16,843 nt of DNA. Origin: Propionibacteriaceae bacterium. Lineage in GTDB: Bacteria; Actinomycetota; Actinomycetes; Propionibacteriales; Propionibacteriaceae. Location: positions 1 through 16,843 of the forward strand of contig JAIRVA010000200.1 in NCBI GenBank assembly GCA_031254155.1. The letters are read 5' to 3'. A model generated the notes under the pieces. It was not told the origin of the DNA. It searched no databases and worked only from the letters and a program-made list of their open reading frames with translations. The translations under genes and the position numbers were made by a program. Positions within the stretch are counted from its first letter, which is position 1. Every line of letters begins with the position of its first letter. Of this stretch, positions 7,001 through 13,405 are shown in pieces.

Positions 7001-7865
7001 GGGCGCGCCGACCGAGGACCAGCCGTACGAGGCGACCCTCGTCTGGCGCTCCCCGGCCGTCGCGGCCACCGAGAGCGGGGACAGCGAACCCGCCGCCTGC
7101 GCCACCGTGACGCAGCTCGACGAGGCTCTGACCGCGGTGACCTTCAGCCACCCGGTTTTGAGGCTGCTCGGGCCGATCACGCTGGAGGGTGCCTGTGGTA
7201 CCCCGCCTGGCAAGGGCGAACGGTCGTGCATGGAGTATTGTGCGTGGCTCTTGGGGCATCCGGGCGCGACGGCGACCGCGATGTCGCAGGGTCTGCTGGT
7301 GGCGGAAGGTACGCGGCGGTCGACGCTCAGCCGGCTGCGGACATGGCTGGGCCACGACGCGAACGGGCTCGCGTACCTCCCCGAGGCCTACACCGGGCGC
7401 ATCTGGCTGAGCGCGGCCGTCACGTCCGACTGGCACCGGCTGTGCCTGCTCGCGGCGGGCGGCGTCGAGGCGGCGTCGACTGACAACCTGCTGACGGGGT
7501 TGCAACTGGTACGCGGGATCCCGCTGGCCGACGCTGCGCCGGGGCAGTGGGGCTGGGCGGAGGAACTGCGGACCGACATGGTGTCGCTCGTCCGCGACAT
7601 CGGGGTCGTGGTGACGCGGCGCTGCGTGGACTCACGGGAGATTGACAAGGCCAGATGGGCGGCGAGCCGGGCGTTGGCCGCCGCGCCGGAGGACGAGTTG
7701 CTGCTCGGCGCGCGCGTCCTGACCGAGTACGCGGCCGGTAACCGCCTCGAGGTGGAGCGCCTGGTGGCCTGGATAACTCGCAATGTCCGTGGCCTGGGGA
7801 TCGACCTGCTCCCGGAGACCGTCCAGACCCTGCGGCAGGTCAGCGGCGCTTTGGGGAAGCGCTGA
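4020..7865 (+). CDS. Membrane-anchored LysM protein with cytoplasmic winged-helix/BTAD (SARP-like) domain
   Basis: 1281 residues. Membrane segments at about 7-28, 50-75 and 98-120 are followed by two LysM domains outside the membrane (about 169-221 and 231-280, both starting GTYVVAPGDSLWSIAE), an Ala/Pro linker, and a fourth membrane segment (about 381-402) followed by the basic RRRQVQLRLRPLGRR. This places the rest inside. Then comes a long low-complexity linker, a conserved alpha/beta region (about 790-1000), a degenerate winged-helix segment beginning LRLLGPITLEG (about 1045), and a helical BTAD-like tail. LysM domains bind peptidoglycan; the C-terminus has SARP-regulator architecture, so a wall-sensing transcriptional role is plausible but unproven. 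Such proteins often stand near Tad pilus genes in actinobacteria; none is seen here. The ATG at 4020 has GAGGAGG five to six bases upstream; an ATG at 3978 (AAAGGAG, tighter spacing) would add 14 residues. A family A repeat is inserted at 579-632. Confidence 0.85.
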   Translation: MRAARSVGAASALVILLFVVPWVLVKWGAWRGLAAVAEDPSLLLAPDEGALVMIVLTLLGTVFWVVMAVSVGLEIVDLKRGRAGRSIRPGLLRWPRHLIRPLVAAVFALTVVGGSLAPAIAVPGADLVASQAAESRPEARADQTVRQADSPPDVRVDQGVRLAIPAGPGTYVVAPGDSLWSIAEAVYGDGTQWTRIAEANADLVEGTGDLIQVGWQLRIPAIPTPEAPRPGTYVVAPGDSLWSIAEHLTGNGNRWVDLAAANPALQNPAVIQPGQVLVVPFESPAHQVRPQIPDTPLAAGHPTDPPAESADSAEPANPAVPPASANPAVPPASADPAAAEVPPSASPSSAEVPASSGTSPAAAADNPSAPADATADSDGSGLVTMVIGASAMLAGGLTLLLQRRRQVQLRLRPLGRRIVGPGGDGRQLETALAMAGATRRPGPARALVVPATKRQAAGDVNRTAAGVERLGETGASEAASGGRLGETAGAERLGERGAGAGRRGESAVGRERVGEISTGRERLGGTVVGWQRLDEIPGREGSGTSGASAQPAWIPELPLGDPGVRPWPAGAPTSGDDDETVDSRGCVARSRSGCDPGQAGEGGRLDVSRLNRNAARTQPGREMAAHGVESTVEGAEDPESASVPGDDLDTNPADQAASAPGGSPGDNQGLWPLAVVTGGDADEEVSPPGTAAAPMADPGQRPQAPGAPGSGDWSPQLMNSGPTREVTRQSASQLARPAGGTAGGDRSPRWMNVTPSPETGTPASRLETLVLGRDGEGEADASGPRVPAKGLAICVGEDAQAEPVFAVVSGGFGVTAPHVELASAAVQGLLLNIAVEEDLLDVELHVVTTHDHFDTFEGVTRHDTSEDALKSLRSALLDRRSYLGSAEWDELRQDPNLGEAWRPVIYFFAEPVDEPSWQAISEALAGPETGVAAVACLASSSLPGHHLRVETDDRAILSPDGVTLRPFLMRPSAPLNDLLVQTASTDTGPAWWYPGAPTEDQPYEATLVWRSPAVAATESGDSEPAACATVTQLDEALTAVTFSHPVLRLLGPITLEGACGTPPGKGERSCMEYCAWLLGHPGATATAMSQGLLVAEGTRRSTLSRLRTWLGHDANGLAYLPEAYTGRIWLSAAVTSDWHRLCLLAAGGVEAASTDNLLTGLQLVRGIPLADAAPGQWGWAEELRTDMVSLVRDIGVVVTRRCVDSREIDKARWAASRALAAAPEDELLLGARVLTEYAAGNRLEVERLVAWITRNVRGLGIDLLPETVQTLRQVSGALGKR
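4965..5018 (+). repeat. Perfect 27-bp tandem duplication in the LysM linker
   Basis: Two identical 27-bp units (4965-4991 and 4992-5018) encode ANPAVPPAS twice, at residues 316-333 of the LysM/BTAD protein, in the external Ala/Pro-rich linker between LysM2 and the fourth membrane segment. Identity at the DNA level suggests a recent slippage event. Confidence 0.95.
5421..5627 (+). repeat. Degenerate in-frame RLGE repeat in the cytoplasmic linker
   Basis: About seven diverged units of the motif (E/G/R)RLGE occur between residues 468 and 536 of the LysM/BTAD protein (ERLGE, GRLGE, ERLGE, GRRGE, ERVGE, ERLGG, QRLDE). At the DNA level they share a core like CGGTTGGG-GAGA, and the coding strand is very G-rich here. 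This looks like an expanding low-complexity spacer, not a domain. Confidence 0.7.
5756..5915 (+). mobile_element. Family A palindromic element, copy 1, in frame in the LysM/BTAD gene
   Basis: A 160-bp unit with 14-bp terminal inverted repeats (GACCGTTGATTCCA at the left, TGGAATCAACCGTC at the right, one mismatch). It is about 92% identical (roughly 147 of 160 by my count, no gaps) to the reverse complement of 10050-10209. GA flanks both ends, a possible 2-bp target duplication; 160+2 is 54 codons, and deleting that restores GAC GAA GGG GCC in frame. Inside are two hairpins: CCAGATCAC with GTGATCCTGG, and CGCCAGG with CCTGGGCG, each with one bulge. It adds residues 579-632 (containing GCVARSRSGCDPGQAGEGGR) to an otherwise acidic linker. 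It encodes no transposase, so it would depend on an enzyme acting in trans. Confidence 0.85.
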
Positions 7866-7919
7866 CAAACATGGATCGACAACCTCCGACGACCACGCGA
7901 GGTCTCGCTCGCCGCGGCC

Positions 7920-10232
7920 TCAATGCCCGTCAGGCTGGCCCGCGATCACCGCCTTGGCGACGCGTACGACATTTTCGGTCGTCAGGCCGAAGCCCGCCCG
8001 GAGGGTCTCGCCCGGTGCCGACTGGCCGAATTCGTCGACCCCGATGACGGCGCCGTCCAGCCCGACGTACTTGTACCAACCGTCGGTACGGCCGGCCTCC
8101 ACGGCGATCCGGCGGCGCGCGGCGGGGGGCAGGACCGAGTCCCGGTAGGCCCGCGGCTGCGCGTCGAACCACGACGGGCAGGGCATCGACACCACTCGGA
8201 CGGGGTACCCTGCGTCGGCGAGCACCCGCGCGGCCTCGACGGCCAGGGCGACCTCGCTCCCGGTGGCGATCAGGATGGTGAGATCCGACGTCAGGGTGTT
8301 GGCCGTTGACAGACGGGGTGTGGACCGGCACTCCGGGGCGACTTTACCCGCTGTGTTCCCGTCTGGCGTGGTCTCGTCCGGGGTGATCGTGCCCGTGGGC
8401 GTTAACTCCCACAGGATGTACCCGCCCCGCCACACCGCCTCGTCAGGGGCAACCGGCAGTACGGGTACCGCCTGGCGGCTCAGTACCACGGCGGTGGGAC
8501 GTACCGGAGCCCGCAGCAGGTGACGCCAGACCGCCACCGTCTCGCGCGCGTCACCGGGGCGTACGACGTCGAGGTCCGGGACGGCCCGCAGGGAGGCGAG
8601 TTGCTCGACCGGCTGGTGGGTCGGCCCGTCCTCGCCGACGGCGACGGAATCGTGGGTGAGAACGTACGTGACCGGGAGCTTCATCAGCGCCGCCAGGCGG
8701 ATCGCGCCGCGCGCGTAGTCGCTGAAGACGAGGTACGTCGAGCCGTACGGCCGCCACAGTCCGTGCAGCGCGATGCCGTTCAGGATGGCCGCCATCGCGT
8801 GCTCCCGGATGCCGAAGCGGAGCCCGCCGCCGGCGGGGTGGTGGGCCGACACGATTGGACCGGGCAGCGCGGTCGCGGTCGACCCGGCGAGGTCGGCTGA
8901 CCCGCCCCACAGACGCCCGCCGCCGTCCAGCGCGCGCAGCACCGCGCCCGAGGTGACCCGCGTCGCCTGGGGGGTCGCCACGTCGATCGCCGCCAGGGCC
9001 GTCAGGTCGACGGGTGTGCTCGCGAGTCGGTTCCGTTCGGCGGCGAGGTCCGGGTGTTCGGCCTGCCACAAGGTGAGACGCTCGTCCCATTCCTGATGCA
9101 GCACAGTACCCCGCCTGGCCGCGGCCTCCCGGCAAGACGCGACGACGTCGTCCGGCAGCAGGGTACCGAGCCCAGACGGGTCGTCGGGTACGACCGGGGT
9201 GGATGGAAAGCCGAGTGTCGTGAGGAGGGCGGCGACGTCGGCCTCGCCGTACGCCCCGGCGTGCGCGGACGGACGCCCCTGGTGGGCCGGCGACGGCCAG
9301 CCGATGACCGACCGTACGGCTACGAGGGTGGGCTGGCCGGTCCGGCGGCGGGCCTCCCTGAGCGCGGCCGTGATCGCTTCCACGTCCAGGTGGTCGGGGA
9401 CGTCGATGACGCGCCAGCCGTACGCCGCGTACCGCGCCCGGACATCCTCGGCGAACGCCTCGCTGGTCGGCCCGTCGATGGTGATGCGGTTGTCGTCCCA
9501 GATGAGGACGAGGTTGTCGAGCCCCAGGGTACCCGCCAGGCTGCACGCCTCGCCCGATACCCCCTCCGACAAGCAACCATCACCGGCCAGGACCCAGATC
9601 GTCGGGTCGAACAGCCCCGTACCCGCCCCGAACAGCGCCTCGTCCCGGCGGGCCGCGAGTGCCAGCCCGGCCGCCGAGGCGACGCCCTGGCCGAGGGGGC
9701 CGGTGCTCATCTCGACGCCCGGCGTGTGCCCGCGCTCGGGATGGCCGGGCGTGCGCGAACCCGCCAGCCGGGTCCGGGCGACGTCACCGAGGGTCAGCCC
9801 GTACCCCGTGAGGCAGAGCTGGAGGTACAACAACAGGCTGGCGTGGCCAGCTGACAAGATGAAACGATCACGTCCGGCCCACGCTGGATCGGCCGGGTCG
9901 TGCCGCAGCACCCGCCCGAACAGGGCGTGGGCGACCCCGGCCAGGGCCATCGCCGTACCCGCGTGGCCGTGGCCCTTCGCCTGGACGACAACGGCTGGTA
10001 CGGCGATCGCGCCGGCGACCACCCGGCGGTCCAGGTCCGATGACGCCTTGACGGCTGATTCCAGGCCATGCGCAGCCATCTCACGCCCAGGCTGCGCCCT
10101 GGCGGCGTTCCGGTTCGGTCGACAGGCATCCAGCCTGCCTCCCTCACCGGCCTGGCCAGGATCACACCCTGAGCGCGATCTGGCCGCACAGCCCTTGGAA
10201 TCAACCGTCTTGATGTCTGGTGGTATCTGCAT
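7920..10232 (-). CDS. tkt: Transketolase
   Basis: 770 residues (about 716 without the inserted repeat, the usual size). Visible features: GHGHAGTAMALAG (about 84-96) in place of the common SGHPG motif, GRDRFILSAGHASLL, HTPGVEMSTGPLGQG, the thiamine-diphosphate/Mg motif from GDGCLSEG to the Asn of DDNRIT (about 214-245), DGPTHQPVEQLASLR (about 533-547) of the pyrimidine-binding domain, and LIATGSEVALAVEAA in the C-terminal domain. It moves two-carbon units between ketose and aldose phosphates in the cytoplasmic pentose phosphate pathway. The ATG at 10232 (MQIPPDIK) was chosen because removing the repeat joins it directly to ASSDLDRRVV. No clear ribosome site precedes it; an ATG inside the repeat at 10079 is the alternative. 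A Thr/Pro-rich insert of about 40 residues lies at about 610-650. It is convergent with the LysM gene (54 bp) and divergent from the PTS genes. Confidence 0.93.
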   Translation of the reverse strand: MQIPPDIKTVDSKGCAARSRSGCDPGQAGEGGRLDACRPNRNAARAQPGREMAAHGLESAVKASSDLDRRVVAGAIAVPAVVVQAKGHGHAGTAMALAGVAHALFGRVLRHDPADPAWAGRDRFILSAGHASLLLYLQLCLTGYGLTLGDVARTRLAGSRTPGHPERGHTPGVEMSTGPLGQGVASAAGLALAARRDEALFGAGTGLFDPTIWVLAGDGCLSEGVSGEACSLAGTLGLDNLVLIWDDNRITIDGPTSEAFAEDVRARYAAYGWRVIDVPDHLDVEAITAALREARRRTGQPTLVAVRSVIGWPSPAHQGRPSAHAGAYGEADVAALLTTLGFPSTPVVPDDPSGLGTLLPDDVVASCREAAARRGTVLHQEWDERLTLWQAEHPDLAAERNRLASTPVDLTALAAIDVATPQATRVTSGAVLRALDGGGRLWGGSADLAGSTATALPGPIVSAHHPAGGGLRFGIREHAMAAILNGIALHGLWRPYGSTYLVFSDYARGAIRLAALMKLPVTYVLTHDSVAVGEDGPTHQPVEQLASLRAVPDLDVVRPGDARETVAVWRHLLRAPVRPTAVVLSRQAVPVLPVAPDEAVWRGGYILWELTPTGTITPDETTPDGNTAGKVAPECRSTPRLSTANTLTSDLTILIATGSEVALAVEAARVLADAGYPVRVVSMPCPSWFDAQPRAYRDSVLPPAARRRIAVEAGRTDGWYKYVGLDGAVIGVDEFGQSAPGETLRAGFGLTTENVVRVAKAVIAGQPDGH
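10050..10209 (-). mobile_element. Family A palindromic element, copy 2, in frame in the transketolase N-terminus
   Basis: The second 160-bp copy, same strand sense and same codon phase relative to its host gene as copy 1. Its terminal inverted repeats are GACGGTTGATTCCA and TGGAATCAGCCGTC (one mismatch). AA flanks both ends in gene orientation, again a possible 2-bp target duplication. Deleting 162 bp joins GAC ATC AAG to GCG TCA TCG, that is DIK-ASS, without a frame change. The encoded 54 residues resemble those of copy 1 closely. The element contains an ATG (10079) that could serve as an alternative start for the transketolase. Confidence 0.87.
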
Positions 10233-10446
10233 GTCTCGACTGTGGCGTACGGATCGCCCGGCTGTCAAAACGACCGGGTTCGCCGGACACTTGTGAGCTG
10301 GCCCAGACAGGCTGGCGCCTCGCCGGCCAGACCCCTGCCGGTACCGCTTTCGACTATTTTTCCTTGTCAAATGGGGAGCCACTAGCCCTGTCCCCGTGGC
10401 CCACCGCGTGGCCGACACCGTTGTCAGGGAACTTTCGTTTGTGGAC

Positions 10447-10475
10447 TAGACAGCAACCCGGAAGCGCAATAAGCT
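10447..10475 (+). promoter_or_regulatory. Candidate promoter of the EIIA-EIIB(-EIIC) genes
   Basis: TAGACA (10447-10452, one mismatch from TTGACA) and TAAGCT (10470-10475, fits TANNNT) are separated by an ideal 17 bp. The start point would fall near 10482, giving a leader of about 44 bases before the EIIA ATG. It lies in the 293-bp divergent spacer with the transketolase, so one regulator could control both directions; I see no clear operator. The rest of the spacer shows nothing else I can name. Confidence 0.5.
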
Positions 10476-10525
10476 GAAGGCGCTCGGGCATTACGTCACT
10501 ACCATCTTTTGTGAGCGAGGCAACG

Positions 10526-10981
10526 ATGGAACTCCCTCTCCCAGACGAAGCGGTCCGGCTGCGGGTGCCGGCCACGGATTGGCGGGACGCCGTCCGGTAC
10601 GCGGGGGCGGCCCTGACGGCCGCCGGGATCACCCAGGCGGCCTACACCGAGGAGATGATCGCGACGGTCGAGCAGCTCGGGCCGTACATCGTCATCGCAC
10701 CCGGTATTGCCCTCGCCCACTCGCGGCCATCACCGTCGGTCAACCACGCGGGTATCTCGTGGGTGACCCTCGCGACCCCGGTCGAGTTCGGCAATGCCGA
10801 CAACGACCCGGTCTCGCTGGTCGTCGGGCTGGCCGCGGTCGACCACGATGGCCACATTGACCTCATGGCCGCCCTGGCCGAGACCCTGGCAGACGAGATT
10901 CGTCTGCCGAAAGCCCTTGCCGCCACGACACCGGAGGCACTCCGGGCCGCCTTGGCCCCAACCGAAGAAGGACAAGTATGA
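10526..10981 (+). CDS. ulaC: PTS EIIA component, ascorbate/mannitol-fructose type (UlaC-like)
   Basis: 151 residues, the normal size for a stand-alone EIIA-2 domain. The phosphorylated histidine is His65 in APGIALAHSRP. It accepts phosphate from HPr (encoded downstream) and passes it to EIIB. The ATG at 10526 has GAGG five bases upstream; a GTG five codons earlier in the same frame has no ribosome site. Its stop overlaps the EIIB start by 4 bases (ATGA), so translation is coupled. EIIA-2 proteins serve several sugars; the Ula assignment comes from the neighbouring EIIB and EIIC. Confidence 0.9.
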   Translation: MELPLPDEAVRLRVPATDWRDAVRYAGAALTAAGITQAAYTEEMIATVEQLGPYIVIAPGIALAHSRPSPSVNHAGISWVTLATPVEFGNADNDPVSLVVGLAAVDHDGHIDLMAALAETLADEIRLPKALAATTPEALRAALAPTEEGQV

Positions 10982-11256
10982 AGAAGATCGTGACCGTGTG
11001 CGGGATGGGAATTGGTACCTCCGTTCTCCTCAAAATGAACACCGAAAAGGCCCTGCGCGCGCTCGGCCTGGACGGTGACTGGGAGGTCGAGGCCGCCGAC
11101 ATCGGGACGGCGCGGGGCGTCGCCCGTACGGCCGATGTCGTGTTCACGTCGGCCGATCTCGTTGATGAGATCGGTACCGTCAAGGCGAAAGTCGTTGTTA
11201 TCCGCAATTTCACCAGCGTTGCTGAGGTCACCGAACGCCTGCAAGAGCTGGTCTGA
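10978..11256 (+). CDS. ulaB: PTS EIIB component, ascorbate-type (UlaB/SgaB-like)
   Basis: 92 residues, typical of a free EIIB of the lactose/ascorbate fold. The phosphocysteine is Cys8 in VTVCGMGIGTS. It takes phosphate from EIIA His65 and phosphorylates the sugar bound to EIIC at the inner membrane face. AAGGA lies five bases upstream of the ATG, inside the EIIA end. Homologous operons usually place EIIC directly behind EIIB; here 270 bp intervene, most of it a palindromic repeat. Confidence 0.92.
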   Translation: MKKIVTVCGMGIGTSVLLKMNTEKALRALGLDGDWEVEAADIGTARGVARTADVVFTSADLVDEIGTVKAKVVVIRNFTSVAEVTERLQELV

Positions 11257-11300
11257 ACAACCGTGAACCTCGACGGCTGGCGGGCACCGGTCGTCGCCCA

Positions 11301-11462
11301 GGGAACCACTGATCTATCATGTGTCGCCATCCGAACGCCCGGACGGGCGATCTCCGTCTCCCCCATGGTGCGGTGGACGTCCAGTCCACGTACACCATGT
11401 GGCAGACGGATCTCACTCCGCCGGACGCCCGGCTGACGACACAGCGTAGATCAGCACTTCCC
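11301..11462. repeat. Palindromic repeat family B, long copy (162 bp) between EIIB and EIIC
   Basis: Left half and right half align as imperfect inverted copies over the whole length with almost no gap: GGGAACCACTGATCTATCAT against GGGGAAGTGCTGATCTACGC, both running on into TGTGTCG, then TCCGTCT/AGACGGA (11353-11359 with 11404-11410), CATGGTG/CACCATG and GTGGAC/GTCCAC around a 5-base loop. The outer right arm (11419-11465) matches the short copy upstream of trxB (3 differences in 47). A flanking CA at both ends could be a target duplication. It explains the unusual gap inside the PTS operon and would fold into a very long mRNA hairpin. After it, a further hairpin (GCGCCC-AGC-GGGCGC, 11491-11505) precedes the EIIC ribosome site. 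Confidence 0.75.
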
Positions 11463-11526
11463 CAGGGGGCAGTCATCCGGCGCTCCCTAGGCGCCCAGCG
11501 GGCGCACCACTATCAAGGAGACTGAC

Positions 11527-13011
11527 ATGGACGTGTTCTTAGCGATCCTCAATTTCATCGGGCAACAGATCCTCAACGTACCCGCGTACCTCATCGGCAT
11601 CATCACCGCGATCGGCCTCGCCGCCCTCAAACGCAAAGGCGGCCAGATCGTCGGCGGCGGCCTCAAGGCGGCGATGGGCTACCTCATCCTGGGCGCCGGC
11701 GCGGGCGTCGTCACGAACGCGCTGACCCCGCTCGGCAACATGATCCTCAAGGTCACGGGCGCCGACGGCGTCGTACCCACCAACGAGGTGATCACGGCGC
11801 AGGCGTCGCAGCAGTACGGGGCCCAGGCGGCGTACATCCTCATCCTCGGCTTCCTGGTCATGCTCGTGCTCGCGCGGTTCACGCCGCTGCGGTACATCTT
11901 CCTGACCGGCCACCACATGGTGTTCATGTCGATCATGCTCACCGTCGTCCTGTCCTGGGGCCTGCCCCACGCGAGCTGGCTCGTCGTCATCCTCGGCGCG
12001 CTGCTGCTCGGCGTGATTATGGTTGTCATGCCGGCTTTCGCGCACCCGTTCATGAAGAAGATCACGGGTGACGATTCGGTCGCCATCGGCCACTTTGGTA
12101 CGTTGGGGTACATTGCCGCGGGTGCCACCGGTGCGGCCGTGGGCCGGAAGAGCCGCTCGACCGAGCAGATCAACTTCCCCCAGGGACTGAAGTTCCTGCG
12201 GGACTCGATGATCGCGACCGCGCTGTCGATGGTGCTCATCTACATGGTCTTCGCGATCTGGGGGCTCATCAAGCTCCCGCTGAATGACGCGCTGCTCATG
12301 TTCGGCGCGAACGCGGACGGCTCGCCCGTCCAGGCCGACCAGGGGGCGTACATCATGGCCGCCTTCGCGCAGGCCCTGCAGTTCGGCGTCGGCGTCGCGA
12401 TCATCCTCTACGGCGTCCGGACGATCCTGGGCGAGATCGTCCCCGCGTTCGAGGGCATCGCGGCGAAGGTGGTCCCCGGTGCCAAGCCGGCGCTGGACAT
12501 CCCCATCGTGTTCCCGTACGCCTCCAACGGCGTGCTCATCGGCTTCCTGTCGTCGTTCGTCGGCGGTCTGGTCATGCTCGTCATCCTCGCCATCTGGCTT
12601 GGCCCAGCGTTCGGGCTCGCACTGATCCTGCCGGGCATGGTCCCGCACTTCTTCACCGGCGGCGGGGCCGGCGTGTTCGGCAACGCGACCGGCGGCCGGC
12701 TGGGCGCGGCGCTCGGCGGCTTCGTCAACGGCCTGCTCATCACGATTCTCCCGGCGACGTTGTTCGTGGTCTTCGGCCAGATGGGCTTCAAGAACGCGAC
12801 CTTCGGCGACGCGGACTTCGGCTGGTTCGGCTCGATCCTGGGCCTCGGCTTCTCCGGTGGCCAAGTGGTCGGCGTGATCGTGGCCCTCGTCGTGGGTGCC
12901 GCGCTCGTGGTGAGTGCGTCGGTCTACCAGCGCCGGGTGGTCGACAAGGGTTGGTTGCCCGGGCTGAAGCGTGACGCCTACATCGAGGCCCACGCGGAGA
13001 TGGAGAGTTAG
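11527..13011 (+). CDS. ulaA: PTS EIIC component, SgaT/UlaA family permease
   Basis: 494 residues and strongly hydrophobic throughout, with roughly ten or more membrane segments. Family signatures visible: the N-terminal LNFIGQQILNVPAYLIG, GHHMVFMSIMLTVVL near 128-142, and GGGAGVFGNATGGRLGAALG near 377-396. It is the membrane channel that carries the sugar acid in while EIIB phosphorylates it; the family prototype imports L-ascorbate. AAGGAG lies six bases upstream of the ATG. It ends 127 bp before ptsH. The usual ascorbate catabolic genes do not follow, so the real substrate is open. Confidence 0.93.
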   Translation: MDVFLAILNFIGQQILNVPAYLIGIITAIGLAALKRKGGQIVGGGLKAAMGYLILGAGAGVVTNALTPLGNMILKVTGADGVVPTNEVITAQASQQYGAQAAYILILGFLVMLVLARFTPLRYIFLTGHHMVFMSIMLTVVLSWGLPHASWLVVILGALLLGVIMVVMPAFAHPFMKKITGDDSVAIGHFGTLGYIAAGATGAAVGRKSRSTEQINFPQGLKFLRDSMIATALSMVLIYMVFAIWGLIKLPLNDALLMFGANADGSPVQADQGAYIMAAFAQALQFGVGVAIILYGVRTILGEIVPAFEGIAAKVVPGAKPALDIPIVFPYASNGVLIGFLSSFVGGLVMLVILAIWLGPAFGLALILPGMVPHFFTGGGAGVFGNATGGRLGAALGGFVNGLLITILPATLFVVFGQMGFKNATFGDADFGWFGSILGLGFSGGQVVGVIVALVVGAALVVSASVYQRRVVDKGWLPGLKRDAYIEAHAEMES

Positions 13012-13054
13012 ACCACGGTACGCCGCGGAGCGCGGGCCACGGGGACCACCGTCC

Positions 13055-13087
13055 GACTGTCTCCCTCTTTGACAAGGGGAGACAGTC
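13055..13087. terminator. Strong hairpin between EIIC and ptsH
   Basis: GACTGTCTCCC (13055-13065) pairs perfectly with GGGAGACAGTC (13077-13087), plus a T-G wobble at the top; the loop is 9 bases. No T-tract follows, so it is not a classical intrinsic terminator. TTGACA (13069-13074), a perfect -35 sequence, sits in the loop, so it could equally be an operator over a ptsH promoter. The rest of 13012-13138 shows only the ptsH ribosome site. Confidence 0.45.
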
Positions 13088-13138
13088 GTAGGCTGTTCCC
13101 ATTACCCGGCGTACGTCCGTACAACAGAAAGGAACATC

Positions 13139-13405
13139 ATGGCTAGTCGGAAAGTCATCGTGGAGTCGGCGGTGGGTCTGCATGCCCGGCCCGCCACCAT
13201 CTTTGTCAAGGCCGTGAACGACGCGGGGCTCCCCGTCCAGGTGGGCCGCCCAGGCGGGAAGCTGGTCAATGCCGGCAGCATCCTGCTCGTGATGTCGCTC
13301 GGGGTGAAATGCGGCGAAGAGGTCGAGCTGGTCGCCGAGGGCGATGGGGCCGACGCCCAACTCGACCACCTGGCCGACTTGCTCAGCCGCGACCTGGACG
13401 CCTGA
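13139..13405 (+). CDS. ptsH: Phosphocarrier protein HPr
   Basis: 88 residues, standard HPr length. His15 in GLHARPA is the residue phosphorylated by Enzyme I, and the regulatory-serine position is Ser47 in NAGSILLVMSLG. HPr hands phosphate to EIIA proteins. AAAGGA lies five bases upstream of the ATG. Its TGA overlaps the ptsI ATG (TGATG), so ptsH and ptsI are translationally coupled. Having the general PTS proteins next to one permease suggests this system is a main, or the only, PTS user under these conditions; that is inference. Confidence 0.96.
   Translation: MASRKVIVESAVGLHARPATIFVKAVNDAGLPVQVGRPGGKLVNAGSILLVMSLGVKCGEEVELVAEGDGADAQLDHLADLLSRDLDA

Noticed and set aside
6006..7505. 499-codon minus-strand frame opposite the LysM/BTAD gene
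   Set aside because: Arg/Pro/Gln-rich shadow sequence; the opposite strand carries recognisable domains.
8551..9576. 341-codon second minus-strand frame within the transketolase gene
   Set aside because: It is a different frame of the same strand, with Arg/Gly/Pro-rich noise, and cannot coexist with the transketolase frame.
5756..10209. Reading the shared 54 residues as a conserved functional protein domain of both hosts
   Set aside because: DNA identity is as high as protein identity, the unit has exact inverted-repeat ends and flanking dinucleotide duplications, and the two host proteins are unrelated. Insertion explains this better.
10233..10418. 62-codon upstream extension of the transketolase frame
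   Set aside because: There is no ribosome site or family similarity. It runs towards the divergent PTS promoter, and MQIPPDIK joins well to the conserved fold once the repeat is removed.
11539..12993. 484-codon open frame on the minus strand across the EIIC gene
   Set aside because: It is extremely rich in Asp, Glu, His and Arg with no hydrophobic core, the typical mirror of a GC-rich membrane protein gene. The plus strand has a family match and a ribosome site.
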